This document shows positions 9,497-18,293 of a stretch of 45,978 bases of DNA, in pieces (within the stretch, counting starts at the first letter, position 1; the number at the start of each line of letters is the position of its first letter). The position numbers and the translations under genes were made by a program. Source of the stretch: Thalassospira sp. MCCC 1A01428 (GTDB lineage: Bacteria > Pseudomonadota > Alphaproteobacteria > Rhodospirillales > Thalassospiraceae); assembly GCF_002115825.1 (NCBI RefSeq), contig NZ_JFJZ01000036.1, positions 1-45,978 on the forward strand, given 5' to 3'. Under the pieces are notes generated by a model. It did not search any database. It saw only the letters and a program-made list of their open reading frames with translations, and was not told the origin of the DNA.

Positions 9497-10843
9497 ATGG
9501 CATCGGCCGCCGAGCAGCTTGCCGCGAACCTGAACTGGTCGTCCTTTTCCAAGGCGACTGAGCTTAAAAAGCGTATCTGGTTCACTTTGGGGGCGCTTAT
9601 TGTTTACCGTCTGGGGACCTATATTCCTGTTCCCGGCGTGGATCCGTCCATTCTTGCTGATATATTCCGGCAGAATGCGGGTGGTGTCCTTGGCATGTTT
9701 GACATGTTCGCAGGCGGCGCATTAAGCCGCATGACGATCTTCGCGTTGAACATCATGCCCTACATCTCGGCATCTATTATCATTCAGTTGATGACGACTG
9801 TTTCACCCGCTCTTGAGCAATATAAAAAAGAGGGTGAGCAGGGTCGTAAAAAAATTAATCAATATACCCGTTATCTGACGCTGGTCATTGCGACTGTACA
9901 GGCCTGGGGCATTGCTGTCGGGCTTGAAAGCATGTCAGGATCCAGCGGTGCTGCGGTTCATGACCCGGGGATGTTCTTCCGTGTCATTGCTGTTGTAACG
10001 CTGGTTGGCGGTACAATGTTCCTGATGTGGCTGGGCGAACAGGTTACCCAGCGTGGTATTGGTAATGGTATTTCCCTGATCATTTTCACCGGGATTGTTG
10101 CCAATCTGCCGCGTGCCATTGCCGGGACTCTTGAACTGGGTCGTACTGGTGCCTTGTCGGCGCTGGTTATTGTCGGCATCATTGTGATGGCCGTTGGTGT
10201 TATCGCCTTTATCGTCTTTATGGAACGTGCGCAGCGCCGGGTTCTGATCCAGTACCCGAAACGCCAGGTTGGCATGAAGGTGATGGAAGGGCAAAGCTCG
10301 CATCTGCCGCTCAAGATCAACACCGCTGGTGTGATCCCGCCGATTTTTGCAAGTTCTTTGCTGCTGATGCCTCTGTCTGTTGCGCAGTTCACGGCAGGTG
10401 CTGATGCCCCGGCTTGGCTGACGAGCGTGACCGCCGTTCTCGGTCGTGGACAGCCGCTTTATATCGCTCTTTATATTGCGCTGATCGTGTTCTTCTCGTT
10501 CTTTTATACGGCTGTTGTGTTCAATCCGGACGATACAGCTGACAATCTCAAGAAACATGGCGGTTTTATACCGGGTATTCGCCCTGGCAAAAATACGGCC
10601 GCACATCTTGATTTTATTCTGACCCGCCTGACGGTTTTGGGTGCCGCGTATCTGGCTTTTGTGTGTATTCTGCCAGAATTGCTGATCGCGGAATGGTCGG
10701 TGCCATTCTACTTTGGTGGTACTAGCTTACTGATCGTTGTCACGGTAACCATGGATACTGTTGCACAGATTCAGTCGCACATGCTGGCCCATCAGTATGA
10801 AGGCCTGATCAAGAAATCGAAACTGCGTGGACGCCGCCGCTAA
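9497..10843 (+). CDS. secY: Preprotein translocase subunit SecY
   Basis: A 448-residue, ten-helix membrane protein, the channel of the Sec translocon in the inner membrane. Family blocks visible include YRLGTYIPVPGVDP near residues 38-51, MFAGGALSRMTIFALNIMPY (first half), GIGNGISLIIFTGIVANLP (middle) and the cytoplasmic RPGKNTAAHLDFILTRLT stretch. The ATG at 9497, with GGGAG upstream, is used; the frame is open to 9449 but that would run into the stem-loop. The C-terminus is basic (KKSKLRGRRR). Its place between rplO and adk is the normal alphaproteobacterial order. Confidence 0.98.
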   Translation: MASAAEQLAANLNWSSFSKATELKKRIWFTLGALIVYRLGTYIPVPGVDPSILADIFRQNAGGVLGMFDMFAGGALSRMTIFALNIMPYISASIIIQLMTTVSPALEQYKKEGEQGRKKINQYTRYLTLVIATVQAWGIAVGLESMSGSSGAAVHDPGMFFRVIAVVTLVGGTMFLMWLGEQVTQRGIGNGISLIIFTGIVANLPRAIAGTLELGRTGALSALVIVGIIVMAVGVIAFIVFMERAQRRVLIQYPKRQVGMKVMEGQSSHLPLKINTAGVIPPIFASSLLLMPLSVAQFTAGADAPAWLTSVTAVLGRGQPLYIALYIALIVFFSFFYTAVVFNPDDTADNLKKHGGFIPGIRPGKNTAAHLDFILTRLTVLGAAYLAFVCILPELLIAEWSVPFYFGGTSLLIVVTVTMDTVAQIQSHMLAHQYEGLIKKSKLRGRRR

Positions 10844-10875
10844 GAAAGGTGCCGCGCGACTATCAGGGGGTAACG

Positions 10876-11520
10876 ATGAACATTATCCTACTCGGCCCGC
10901 CCGGTGCCGGCAAAGGGACCCAGGCCAAACGGCTTGAAACGGGTCGCGGGATGATTCAGCTTTCTACCGGTGACATGCTGCGTGCAGCAGTTGCTGCCGG
11001 TACCGAGCTGGGCAAAAAAGCAAAGGAAGTCATGGATGCAGGGAATCTTGTATCCGACGATCTTATGATCGGTCTGATTTCCGAACGTCTTGACCAGGAT
11101 GATACCAAAGGCGGTTTCATTCTGGACGGATTTCCACGTACCACAGCCCAGGCGGAAGCCCTGGATGTGATGCTGGAACAAAAAGGTCTTGAGCTGGATT
11201 ACGTTGTTGAATTGCGTGTGGATGATGCGGCACTTGTACGTCGTGTTGTTGGCCGCTTTACCTGTGCCAAATGCGGGCAGGGGTATCATGACGAATTTCA
11301 GAAACCCAAGGTCGAAGGTGTTTGCGACGTTTGTGGCAGCACCGAATTTAAGCGTCGTGCAGACGACAACGCCGAAACGGTTACGTCCCGACTGGAAGCC
11401 TATCACAGGCAGACAGCCCCCATCATTCCGTACTACGAAAATGATGGAAAGCTGAAAACAGTTGACGGCATGGCCGAAATCGACGAAGTTACGCGCGAGA
11501 TTGAAGCCATCCTGGGGTAA
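10876..11520 (+). CDS. adk: Adenylate kinase, zinc-binding lid type
   Basis: A 214-residue adenylate kinase (ATP + AMP to 2 ADP), cytosolic. The P-loop GPPGAGKGT is at residues 7-15, the AMP-binding STGDMLR at 30-36 and LDGFPRT at 83-89. The lid carries four cysteines, C130-x2-C133 and C150-x2-C153, which in this family bind a structural zinc ion; E. coli Adk lacks them. The ATG at 10876 follows CAGGGGG and gives the canonical MNIILLGPPGAGKGT start. It sits between secY and rpsM. Confidence 0.98.
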   Translation: MNIILLGPPGAGKGTQAKRLETGRGMIQLSTGDMLRAAVAAGTELGKKAKEVMDAGNLVSDDLMIGLISERLDQDDTKGGFILDGFPRTTAQAEALDVMLEQKGLELDYVVELRVDDAALVRRVVGRFTCAKCGQGYHDEFQKPKVEGVCDVCGSTEFKRRADDNAETVTSRLEAYHRQTAPIIPYYENDGKLKTVDGMAEIDEVTREIEAILG

Positions 11521-11547
11521 TTTCCCGGGCTGGTTGCTTATTGCTTT

Positions 11548-11571
11548 GCGGGTTGGCGTTAGCTGGCCCGC
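11548..11571 (+). promoter_or_regulatory. Stem-loop in the rpsM leader
   Basis: Positions 11548-11557 can pair with 11562-11571 over ten base pairs (three of them G-U), closed by a GTTA loop. It lies in the 120-base gap between adk and rpsM, about 70 bases before the GTG start. It has no T tract. This is where a control element for the following segment could lie, but function is inferred from position only. Confidence 0.3.
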
Positions 11572-11640
11572 TTGGCGTCTGCGATTGGCCCCACTGGATC
11601 TGCCGCAGGGTTTGTTAACAGGAAACAGGAGTCTCACACA

Positions 11641-12009
11641 GTGGCTCGTATTGCTGGCGTAAATATCCCGACTGCCAAGCGCGTCGTGATTGCGCTTACC
11701 TACATCACCGGTATTGGTCCGGCGAAAGCTAAAGAAATTTGCTCTAAAGCTGGTATCGAAGCGCAACAGCGTGTTCACCAGCTGAGCGACGATCAGGTTC
11801 TGCGTGTTCGCGAAGTAATCGATGCCGATTACGTCGTTGAGGGCGATCTGCGTCGTGAAACCGCAATGAACATCAAGCGTCTGATGGATCTGGGCTGCTA
11901 TCGTGGCCTGCGTCATCGTCGCGGTCTGCCGGTGCATGGTCAGCGTACCCACACCAATGCCCGCACCCGTAAGGGCCCGGCTAAGCCGATTGCTGGCAAG
12001 AAGAAGTAA
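11641..12009 (+). CDS. rpsM: 30S ribosomal protein S13
   Basis: A 122-residue S13 that starts with GTG at 11641 ([18 protein letters not shown] follows the initiator). The helix-hairpin-helix [13 protein letters not shown] is near residues 21-33, and [20 protein letters not shown] lies near residues 94-113 before the basic tail. It sits at the top of the 30S head and contacts L5 and P-site tRNA. An AACAGGAG precedes the GTG; no upstream ATG fits the family start. Confidence 0.97.
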   Translation: MARIAGVNIPTAKRVVIALTYITGIGPAKAKEICSKAGIEAQQRVHQLSDDQVLRVREVIDADYVVEGDLRRETAMNIKRLMDLGCYRGLRHRRGLPVHGQRTHTNARTRKGPAKPIAGKKK

Positions 12010-12024
12010 GGTAGGGGAACGATT

Positions 12025-12417
12025 ATGGCAAAAGCACCTCAGACTCGTGTGCGTCGCCGCGAACGTAAGAATATTACGAACGGCATCGCCCACGTAAACG
12101 CAACCTTCAATAACACCATGGTTACCATCACCGACGTTCAGGGCAACACCATTGCCTGGTCGACTGCTGGTGGCATGGGTTTCCGTGGTTCGCGTAAATC
12201 CACGCCTTATGCAGCCCAGATGGCTGCTGAAGACGCTGGTAAAAAAGCCGCTGAACACGGAATGAAGACTCTTGAAGTCGAAGTCAAAGGCCCGGGTTCG
12301 GGACGTGAATCGGCTTTGCGTGCGCTTCAGGCTGTCGGCTTTAACATCACGTCGATCAAAGACGTGACGCCGATTCCGCACAATGGTTGCCGTCCGCGCA
12401 AGCGTCGTCGCGTCTAA
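12025..12417 (+). CDS. rpsK: 30S ribosomal protein S11
   Basis: A 130-residue S11 with [20 protein letters not shown] near residues 22-41, [20 protein letters not shown] near residues 60-79 and the conserved end [18 protein letters not shown]. It is part of the 30S platform near the mRNA exit. It follows rpsM by 15 bases. rpsD, which follows rpsK in gamma-proteobacteria, is absent; rpoA comes next, as expected for alphaproteobacteria. Confidence 0.98.
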   Translation: MAKAPQTRVRRRERKNITNGIAHVNATFNNTMVTITDVQGNTIAWSTAGGMGFRGSRKSTPYAAQMAAEDAGKKAAEHGMKTLEVEVKGPGSGRESALRALQAVGFNITSIKDVTPIPHNGCRPRKRRRV

Positions 12418-12446
12418 TCGCGCCGATCTGCGGACGACCCGCGTAT

Positions 12447-12499
12447 AGGCCCGGGAGACCGGGCCTGTTCGCGTTTCTCGTTGGGGTGCGTTGCACCTC
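12447..12499 (+). promoter_or_regulatory. Two stem-loops in the rpsK-rpoA gap
   Basis: The first hairpin pairs 12447-12454 with 12459-12466 (8 bp) and closes on a GAGA loop of the stable GNRA type. The second pairs 12483-12489 with 12493-12499 (7 bp, one G-U) with a three-base loop. Neither is followed by a T tract. Together they fill the 118-base gap before rpoA, suggesting mRNA processing, stability control or control of rpoA translation. Confidence 0.4.
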
Positions 12500-12535
12500 A
12501 CATTACCCTAGGCTCCAGTTGCGAAGGTGGGTCTC

Positions 12536-13552
12536 GTGATTCAGAAGAACTGGCAGGAACTGATTAAGCCGACAAAGCTTGATGTTACCCCGGGTACGGA
12601 CGCCAGCCGCGTCGGTACGATCGTGGCTGAACCGCTGGAGCGCGGTTTTGGTCAGACCCTGGGCAACGCGCTGCGTCGCATTCTGCTGTCATCCCTCCAG
12701 GGGGCAGCGGTTACTGCAATCCAGATCGATGGCGTTTTGCACGAATTCTCGTCAATTCCCGGGGTCCGGGAAGATGTCACCGACATTATCCTGAACATTA
12801 AAACCCTGGGCGTGCGTATGCATGCCGAAGGTCCGAAGAAAATGACCCTGAAGGCGACCGGCCCTGGTGCCGTTACCGCGGGTCAGATTGAAACCGGTGC
12901 GGATATCGAAATCCTCAACCCGGGTCTTGAGCTGTGCCACCTTGACGATGGTGCAACGCTCAACATCGAATTTACCGTTGAAATCGGCAAGGGCTATGTT
13001 GCTGCGACTGCGCACCGCTCTGCTGATGCACCGATTGGCCTGATTCCGATTGATGCCATTTTCAGCCCGATCCGCAAGGTCGCTTACAAGGTTGAAAATA
13101 CCCGTGTTGGCCAGGATACCGATTTCGACAAATTGTCGATCACTGTTGAAACCAACGGTTCGGTTACCCCGGAAGATTCGGTCGCCCTTGCTGCGCGTAT
13201 TTTGCAGGACCAGTTGTCGCTGTTCGTGAACTTCGAAGAACCCGAAGCGGTTGTCGAAGAGAAGAAAGAAGACGAACTGCCGTTCAACAAAAACCTGCTG
13301 CGTAAGGTTGATGAACTTGAACTGTCTGTTCGTTCGGCAAACTGCCTGAAGAACGACAACATCATTTACATCGGTGATCTGGTTCAGAAGTCCGAAGCAG
13401 AAATGCTCCGTACGCCGAACTTTGGTCGTAAGTCGCTGAACGAAATCAAGGATGTTCTGGCTCAGATGGGTCTGCATCTCGGGATGGAAGTCGGCGGTTG
13501 GCCGCCCGAAAATATCGAAGATCTGGCACGCAAGTTCGAAGACCCGTTCTAG
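12536..13552 (+). CDS. rpoA: DNA-directed RNA polymerase alpha subunit
   Basis: A 338-residue alpha subunit. The N-terminal assembly domain carries [20 protein letters not shown] near residues 31-50. The C-terminal domain (about 250-320) has [15 protein letters not shown], where Arg266 corresponds to Arg265 of E. coli, the key residue for UP-element and activator contact, and then [17 protein letters not shown] at 12536 is preferred over the in-frame GTG at 12527 because the family starts with Met-Ile-Gln-Lys-Asn-Trp here and GAAGG is well spaced. It is placed between rpsK and rplQ. Confidence 0.97.
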   Translation: MIQKNWQELIKPTKLDVTPGTDASRVGTIVAEPLERGFGQTLGNALRRILLSSLQGAAVTAIQIDGVLHEFSSIPGVREDVTDIILNIKTLGVRMHAEGPKKMTLKATGPGAVTAGQIETGADIEILNPGLELCHLDDGATLNIEFTVEIGKGYVAATAHRSADAPIGLIPIDAIFSPIRKVAYKVENTRVGQDTDFDKLSITVETNGSVTPEDSVALAARILQDQLSLFVNFEEPEAVVEEKKEDELPFNKNLLRKVDELELSVRSANCLKNDNIIYIGDLVQKSEAEMLRTPNFGRKSLNEIKDVLAQMGLHLGMEVGGWPPENIEDLARKFEDPF

Positions 13553-13603
13553 GACGGGCCTTCGGCCTTCGGGTCGATATGGAACGCATTCTGCGGTCCA
13601 GCA

Positions 13604-13619
13604 CAGGATGAAAATCCTG
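13604..13619 (+). promoter_or_regulatory. Small GAAA-loop hairpin in the rpoA-rplQ gap
   Basis: Positions 13604-13609 and 13614-13619 form a 6-bp stem closed by a GAAA tetraloop, a very stable RNA motif. It lies in the 173-base gap between rpoA and rplQ, the longest gap inside the ribosomal cluster. Right after the rpoA stop, the gap also holds a GGCCTTC tandem repeat (around 13557-13571). Role unknown. Confidence 0.3.
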
Positions 13620-13725
13620 ATCGGGCGTAATTGCCCACACCGTACGTGCATGACCTGGTTTCAGGGTGGCGTTACGGTTTCACAATCGGTTTCGCGCGCG
13701 AAGCCAAGCCAGAAGGAGAGTTCCC

Positions 13726-14154
13726 ATGCGTCACGGTATGCAAGGCCGTAAACTTAATCGGACGAAGTCCCATCGTAAGGCAATGTTTGCCAACATGGCT
13801 GTTTCGTTGATCACTCACGAACAGATCAAGACGACTCTTCCGAAGGCCAAAGATCTTCGCCCGTATGTCGAAAAACTGATTACGCTGGGCAAGCGGGGCG
13901 ACCTGCATGCACGCCGTCAGGTGCTTTCGACCCTGCGTGACGAAACGGCTGTTTCCAAGCTGTTCAGCGTTATTGCTGAGCGCTATAAAGACCGTAGTGG
14001 TGGTTACACCCGCGTTCTTAAAGCCGGTTTCCGTTACGGCGATGCGGCTCCCGTTGCACTGATCGAACTTGTCGATCGTGACCCGGAAGCAAAAGGCGCA
14101 GAAGACCGCGCCCGCCTCGAAGCAGAGGGCGAAGCCGAAGGTTCGGACGAATAA
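13726..14154 (+). CDS. rplQ: 50S ribosomal protein L17
   Basis: A 142-residue L17 that starts [20 protein letters not shown] and has the usual [20 protein letters not shown] block (residues 21-40) and [20 protein letters not shown] near residues 95-114. The Glu-rich tail after residue 125 is common in alphaproteobacteria. The ATG at 13726 follows AAGGAGAG; upstream in-frame sequence is not family-like. It is the last gene of the cluster before the terminator at 14182-14214. Confidence 0.98.
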   Translation: MRHGMQGRKLNRTKSHRKAMFANMAVSLITHEQIKTTLPKAKDLRPYVEKLITLGKRGDLHARRQVLSTLRDETAVSKLFSVIAERYKDRSGGYTRVLKAGFRYGDAAPVALIELVDRDPEAKGAEDRARLEAEGEAEGSDE

Positions 14155-14181
14155 GTCCGGTTACCTTGGCCTAAGAAACAG

Positions 14182-14214
14182 ACGGGCGGTGCTTTTGGCA
14201 CCGTCCGTTTTTTT
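14182..14214 (+). terminator. Intrinsic terminator of the ribosomal protein cluster
   Basis: Positions 14182-14192 and 14198-14208 form an 11-bp GC-rich stem (one G-U) with a five-base loop, followed by an uninterrupted run of seven T at 14208-14214. It begins 27 bases after the rplQ stop. This is a textbook Rho-independent terminator and marks the end of the tuf-rplQ transcription region. Confidence 0.92.
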
Positions 14215-14530
14215 ATGCCTTTTCGCTATTGGTTGAGATCCGCGATAAGGGGCCGGTGTGGATGTCGGCATGGTAAAACATCAAGGTTATTGGTGCAGAT
14301 TTGGCGTTGTTGGCGGTCGGTGGTTGCGGGCGCCGGGTTTTGGGCCTAAATCTTTTGGGTCCCAGGGTTTTCAAAACCAATGTGAATTGGCGGTGCTTTT
14401 TCCGTCTGTTGTTCCGGTTGCTGTCCAAGTGCCGGACGGGCGGAAAATGATCCGTTAAAACAAACTGTCCGCCCGCACGGACAGACGATGCACAGACCAT
14501 CACAGGATTTGAAAACCACCCATCTCAAGC
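14215..14530 (+). other. Intergenic region upstream of the DegP-like protease
   Basis: This is a 316-base gap between the ribosomal terminator and the protease gene. Short open frames here have no SD and look like chance. Positions 14465-14471 and 14478-14484 form a 7-bp stem with a six-base loop in what should be the protease 5' leader. I could not assign a promoter, and I saw no clear extracytoplasmic-stress (sigma-E type) consensus. Confidence 0.5.
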
Positions 14531-15988
14531 ATGGAAGAGAGAAACGTGCAGGCAAAAAAGATCGGAATGTTCGCGTTGGTACTGTCAATGGGGATGGCAG
14601 TGCTGGCAGGGGGATTGCATCATCAGGCCGCCGCATCCGAACGGCGATTGCCGACAAGTGATGCCGAAATCAAAATGTCGTTTTCGCCGCTGGTCAAACA
14701 AACGGCACCCACGGTGGTAAATATTTTTACCAAAAAGGTGGTGACTTCGCGCCCGGCCAATCCTTTTATGAACGACCCGTTTTTCAGCCAGTTTTTTGGG
14801 AACCGGTTTGGCGGGGCGTTCGGGGCGCCGCGCCAGCGTATTGAACGGTCCCTTGGTTCCGGGGTGATTGTGTCGCCAGATGGCACAATTGTGACCAACC
14901 GGCATGTCATTGACGGTGCCAGTGAAATTCGTGTTGTGCTGCATGACCGGCGAGAATTCGACGCCAAACTTGTTGGTGCTGATGAACGCACCGACCTTGC
15001 CGTTCTTAAGCTGATTGATGTGCAGGATGCCTTGCCCACATTGAAACTGGGCGATTCTGATGATGTCGAAGTCGGTGATCTGGTGTTGGCCATCGGTAAC
15101 CCGTTCGGTGTGGGTCAGACCGTAACCAGCGGTATTGTTTCCGCGTTGGCCCGCGCCGGTGTTACCGGGCAGGATTATCAGTCTTTCATTCAAACAGACG
15201 CGGCGATTAACCCTGGTAATTCGGGCGGGGCGCTGATTGACATGAACGGTGATCTGGTGGGGGTTAATTCGGCAATTTTCACCAAATCAGGCGGGTCAAA
15301 CGGTATTGGTTTTGCCATTCCGGTGAATATGGTCAAGGTTGTCATGCGTGGCCTGATCAGCGGCGATTTGCGCCGGCCATGGCTAGGCGCATCGGGGCAG
15401 ACCGTAACTGCCGATTTGGCCCGGTCGCTGGAACTTGAACGTCCCGGCGGTGTTTTGATTAATGCGGTACATCCACAAAGCCCGGCTAGCCGGGCTGGCC
15501 TGAAAGCCGGTGATGTTGTTATTGCGGTAAACGGGCTTGAGGTCGACGACCCCAATGGCCTTCGGTTTCGCATTGCAACGCTGGAGGCAGCGGGCGATGC
15601 TGTTTTAACGGTTTTACGGGATGGTAAAAAGCAGGATATATCGGTTCCGCTGGAGGTTGCACCCGAAACCCCGGCACGTGACGAAACCGTTATTGGTGGT
15701 CGGAACCCGTTTGGGTCGGCAAAAGTTGCCAATCTGAACCCGGCATTGGCCGATGAACTGGGCATTGATACCCTGATCACCGGTGTTATTGTTCTGGAGG
15801 TGCCAGGTAACAGTTTGGCGCGGCAGGCGCGGCTGAAACCGGGTGATTTAATTACCGAAGTGAACAAAACACGTATCGGCAGCGTTGATGATTTGAAAAA
15901 AGCCCTGCGCAAGGGTGAAAAAGGCCGTAACTGGTCTATCGCAGTCAAGCGCGACGGTAAAATCCTGACAGCGGATTATACGTTGTAG
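14531..15988 (+). CDS. degP: Periplasmic serine protease, DegP/DegQ/MucD family
   Basis: A 485-residue HtrA-type protease/chaperone for misfolded envelope proteins. A signal peptide (KKIGMFALVLSMGMAVLAGG, residues 9-28) directs it to the periplasm. The trypsin-like domain has the triad His125 (TNRHVID), Asp155 (ERTDLAVLK) and Ser231 (NPGNSGGAL). Two PDZ domains follow, roughly residues 285-375 and 395-480 (SRAGLKAGDVVIAVNG and ARQARLKPGDLITEVN mark them). ATG 14531 has no clear Shine-Dalgarno. GTG at 14546, behind GGAAGAGAG, gives a cleaner signal peptide start and may be the true start (480 residues). The next gene is rarA, 90 bases on. Confidence 0.95.
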   Translation: MEERNVQAKKIGMFALVLSMGMAVLAGGLHHQAAASERRLPTSDAEIKMSFSPLVKQTAPTVVNIFTKKVVTSRPANPFMNDPFFSQFFGNRFGGAFGAPRQRIERSLGSGVIVSPDGTIVTNRHVIDGASEIRVVLHDRREFDAKLVGADERTDLAVLKLIDVQDALPTLKLGDSDDVEVGDLVLAIGNPFGVGQTVTSGIVSALARAGVTGQDYQSFIQTDAAINPGNSGGALIDMNGDLVGVNSAIFTKSGGSNGIGFAIPVNMVKVVMRGLISGDLRRPWLGASGQTVTADLARSLELERPGGVLINAVHPQSPASRAGLKAGDVVIAVNGLEVDDPNGLRFRIATLEAAGDAVLTVLRDGKKQDISVPLEVAPETPARDETVIGGRNPFGSAKVANLNPALADELGIDTLITGVIVLEVPGNSLARQARLKPGDLITEVNKTRIGSVDDLKKALRKGEKGRNWSIAVKRDGKILTADYTL

Positions 15989-16078
15989 GATAATGATACC
16001 GCGTGTTCCGGCGTGTAATTTCTTCGGGACACCCCATAAATATGCGCACATTGAGGTGCGAAAGGTTAAAAGGCAGGC

Positions 16079-17389
16079 ATGGTATCGTTGTTTGAAAGTC
16101 AGGTTGCCCGCCCGTTGGCAGATCGGCTGCGCCCGCGCAAGCTGACCGAGGTGGTGGGGCAGGATCATCTGTTTGGTGATGATGGTCCGCTGACCCGGAT
16201 GACACAAACCCGGCGTGTGCCGTCGGTCGTTCTGTGGGGGCCGCCGGGCTGTGGTAAAACCACGCTGGCCCGCCTGATGGCCGATATTGCCGATATGGCG
16301 TTTGAGCCGCTTTCAGCTATTTTTTCCGGTGTTGCCGATTTGCGCAAGGTGTTCGAGCGTGCGCGCGGTCGGCGGGCTACCGGGGCCAGTACCCTGTTAT
16401 TTGTCGATGAAATTCACCGTTTCAACAAGGCCCAGCAAGACAGCTTTTTGCCCTATGTGGAAGATGGCACCATCACCCTGATCGGGGCGACCACCGAAAA
16501 CCCGTCATTCGAGCTTAATGCAGCGTTATTGTCGCGAAGCCAGGTTTTGGTGTTAAAGCGCCTTGATGACCCGGCACTGGAAGAATTGTTAAAACGCAGC
16601 GAAGCCGAAATGGGCTTTGAATTGCCTTTAACCGATGAAGCCCGGATTACCCTGCGTGCCATGGCCGATGGTGATGGGCGTTATTTGCTTAATATGGCCG
16701 AAGAACTATTTATGTTGCCTGCCAGTGATGATGGGCCGCTTGGCGTTGCCGAACTGTCGCGTGTGGTGCAAAAACGTGTACCAATTTATGATAAGGGTGA
16801 TGACAGCCATTATAACCTGATCAGTGCGCTGCATAAATCGGTGCGCGGATCGGACCCGGATGCCGCATTATACTGGTTTAACCGGATGTTGGCCGGCGGC
16901 GAAGACCCGAAATATGTCGCCCGGCGATTATTGCGCATGGCCATCGAGGATATTGGCCTGGCCGACCCGCAAGCGCAGCAAATGTGCCTGGGGGCGTGGC
17001 AAAGTTATGAACGCATGGGCAGCCCCGAGGGCGAACTGGCCCTGGGGCAGGCGGTGATTTATCTGGCACTCGCCCCAAAATCCAACGCCGGTTACAACGC
17101 TTATAACCGTTCGGCCAAAATCGCACGAGATACCGGGTCATTAACCCCGCCATCGCATATCCTGAATGCGCCCACCAAACTGATGAAAGAAATTGGTTAT
17201 GGCACGGGTTATGCCTATGACCATGATCAGGAAGACGGTTTTTCCGGGCAAAACTATTTCCCCGAAGGTATGCGCCGGCAGCAATTTTATGAACCGGTTG
17301 AACGCGGGTTTGAACGCGATTTACGCAAGCGCGTGGATTATTTTGCCCGTTTGCGTCGGGAACGGCAAAAACGTGCTTCGGATGATTAG
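16079..17389 (+). CDS. rarA: Replication-associated recombination protein A (MgsA/RarA AAA+ ATPase)
   Basis: This is a 436-residue cytosolic AAA+ ATPase of the RarA/MgsA/WRNIP1 family, acting at stalled replication forks. Walker A GPPGCGKTT is at residues 54-62, Walker B LLFVDEIHRFNK about residues 105-116 and the sensor GATTENPSFELN around 136-147. The C-terminal tetramerisation part includes NLISALHKSVRGSDPDAALY and MRRQQFYEPVERGFERDLRK. Length and domain order are complete. AAAAGGCAGGC precedes the ATG. The degP-rarA neighbourhood is seen in other alphaproteobacteria as far as I recall; functional coupling is not implied. Confidence 0.96.
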   Translation: MVSLFESQVARPLADRLRPRKLTEVVGQDHLFGDDGPLTRMTQTRRVPSVVLWGPPGCGKTTLARLMADIADMAFEPLSAIFSGVADLRKVFERARGRRATGASTLLFVDEIHRFNKAQQDSFLPYVEDGTITLIGATTENPSFELNAALLSRSQVLVLKRLDDPALEELLKRSEAEMGFELPLTDEARITLRAMADGDGRYLLNMAEELFMLPASDDGPLGVAELSRVVQKRVPIYDKGDDSHYNLISALHKSVRGSDPDAALYWFNRMLAGGEDPKYVARRLLRMAIEDIGLADPQAQQMCLGAWQSYERMGSPEGELALGQAVIYLALAPKSNAGYNAYNRSAKIARDTGSLTPPSHILNAPTKLMKEIGYGTGYAYDHDQEDGFSGQNYFPEGMRRQQFYEPVERGFERDLRKRVDYFARLRRERQKRASDD

Positions 17390-17492
17390 ATAAAAAACGG
17401 AAACAAACATGTGCGTAGTGGAAGGATAGTCTGGTTTCTGGAAATTGCTATGGTGTGCCCATAACAACATATTCAGTCTGGAGACTTTCCCC

Positions 17493-18098
17493 ATGAGCAC
17501 TATTTTGCATATCGATCCGTCTGTAAACGGCGAAAATTCCAAAAGCCGCCAGTTGGCCCTGAAACTTATTGAACGTATTAAAGCCGCTGATTCATCGGCA
17601 TCGGTGACCTCGCGGGTGTTGAATGCCAATGTGGCGCCGGCGCTTAGCGGCGACGTTGTTGGCGCTTATTACACCCCGGCCGATAGCCGTAGTGACGCAC
17701 AAAAGGCCCTTTTGGCAAATTCCGATACCCTGGTTGGCGAATTGCAGGCCGCAGACACCGTGGTTATCGGGGTGCCGATGTATAATTTCGCCATTCCGTC
17801 GACCCTGAAAGCCTGGAACGACATGGTTGCCCGTGTTGGCGTAACCTTTAATTACACCGAAAATGGCCCGGTCGGCGCGCTGACTGGTAAAAAGGCCTAT
17901 CTGGTTGTCGCAACTGGCGGCGTTCCGGTGAACAGCCCGGCCGATTTCGCCACCCCGTATATGAAACAGTTTCTGGCCTTTATCGGGATTACCGATGTGA
18001 CGGTTGTTGAAGCATCGGGTTTTGCGATTGACGCAGAAAAGGCAATGGCAACGGCACTTGCCAATGTGGACGCTGTGGCATTGCCTGTCGCAGCCTGA
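17493..18098 (+). CDS. azoR: FMN-dependent NADH-azoreductase
   Basis: A 201-residue flavodoxin-like protein of the AzoR family, which reduces azo compounds and quinones with NAD(P)H using FMN. The FMN phosphate-binding start is ILHIDPSVNGENSKSRQLAL (residues 4-23); VIGVPMYNFAIPSTLKAWND (about 90-109) is the strongest family signature, and VATGGVPVN lies near residue 150. The ATG at 17493 matches the family start, with CTGGAG about ten bases upstream; the open frame to 17445 is not used. It is followed by an intrinsic terminator, so it is probably a single-gene unit. Confidence 0.93.
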   Translation: MSTILHIDPSVNGENSKSRQLALKLIERIKAADSSASVTSRVLNANVAPALSGDVVGAYYTPADSRSDAQKALLANSDTLVGELQAADTVVIGVPMYNFAIPSTLKAWNDMVARVGVTFNYTENGPVGALTGKKAYLVVATGGVPVNSPADFATPYMKQFLAFIGITDVTVVEASGFAIDAEKAMATALANVDAVALPVAA

Positions 18099-18169
18099 CA
18101 CGCAATTGACGACGGAATGTAACGTAACGTTTCCCGCGTCTAATTCCCTCGTGCGTTGCATTTGATGTG

Positions 18170-18206
18170 AAAGACCGGCGTGTTCATGCGCCGGTCTTTT
18201 GTTTTT
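18170..18206 (+). terminator. Intrinsic terminator after azoR
   Basis: Positions 18170-18180 and 18189-18199 form an 11-bp stem with an eight-base loop, followed by T-rich sequence to 18206 (four T, G, five T). It starts 71 bases after the azoR stop codon. Confidence 0.88.
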
Positions 18207-18293
18207 GCAGCCATTGTCGTTGAATATCCTTTGGTTCTAACGGGCTATCTGGCAAAGTGTGCCGGTACTCGGGGAAGAGACAAGGGGATATGT

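Noticed and set aside
14258..14458. Plus-strand 66-residue frame upstream of the protease
   Set aside because: No Shine-Dalgarno, odd composition (many Trp/Gly/Cys) and no resemblance to a known small protein.
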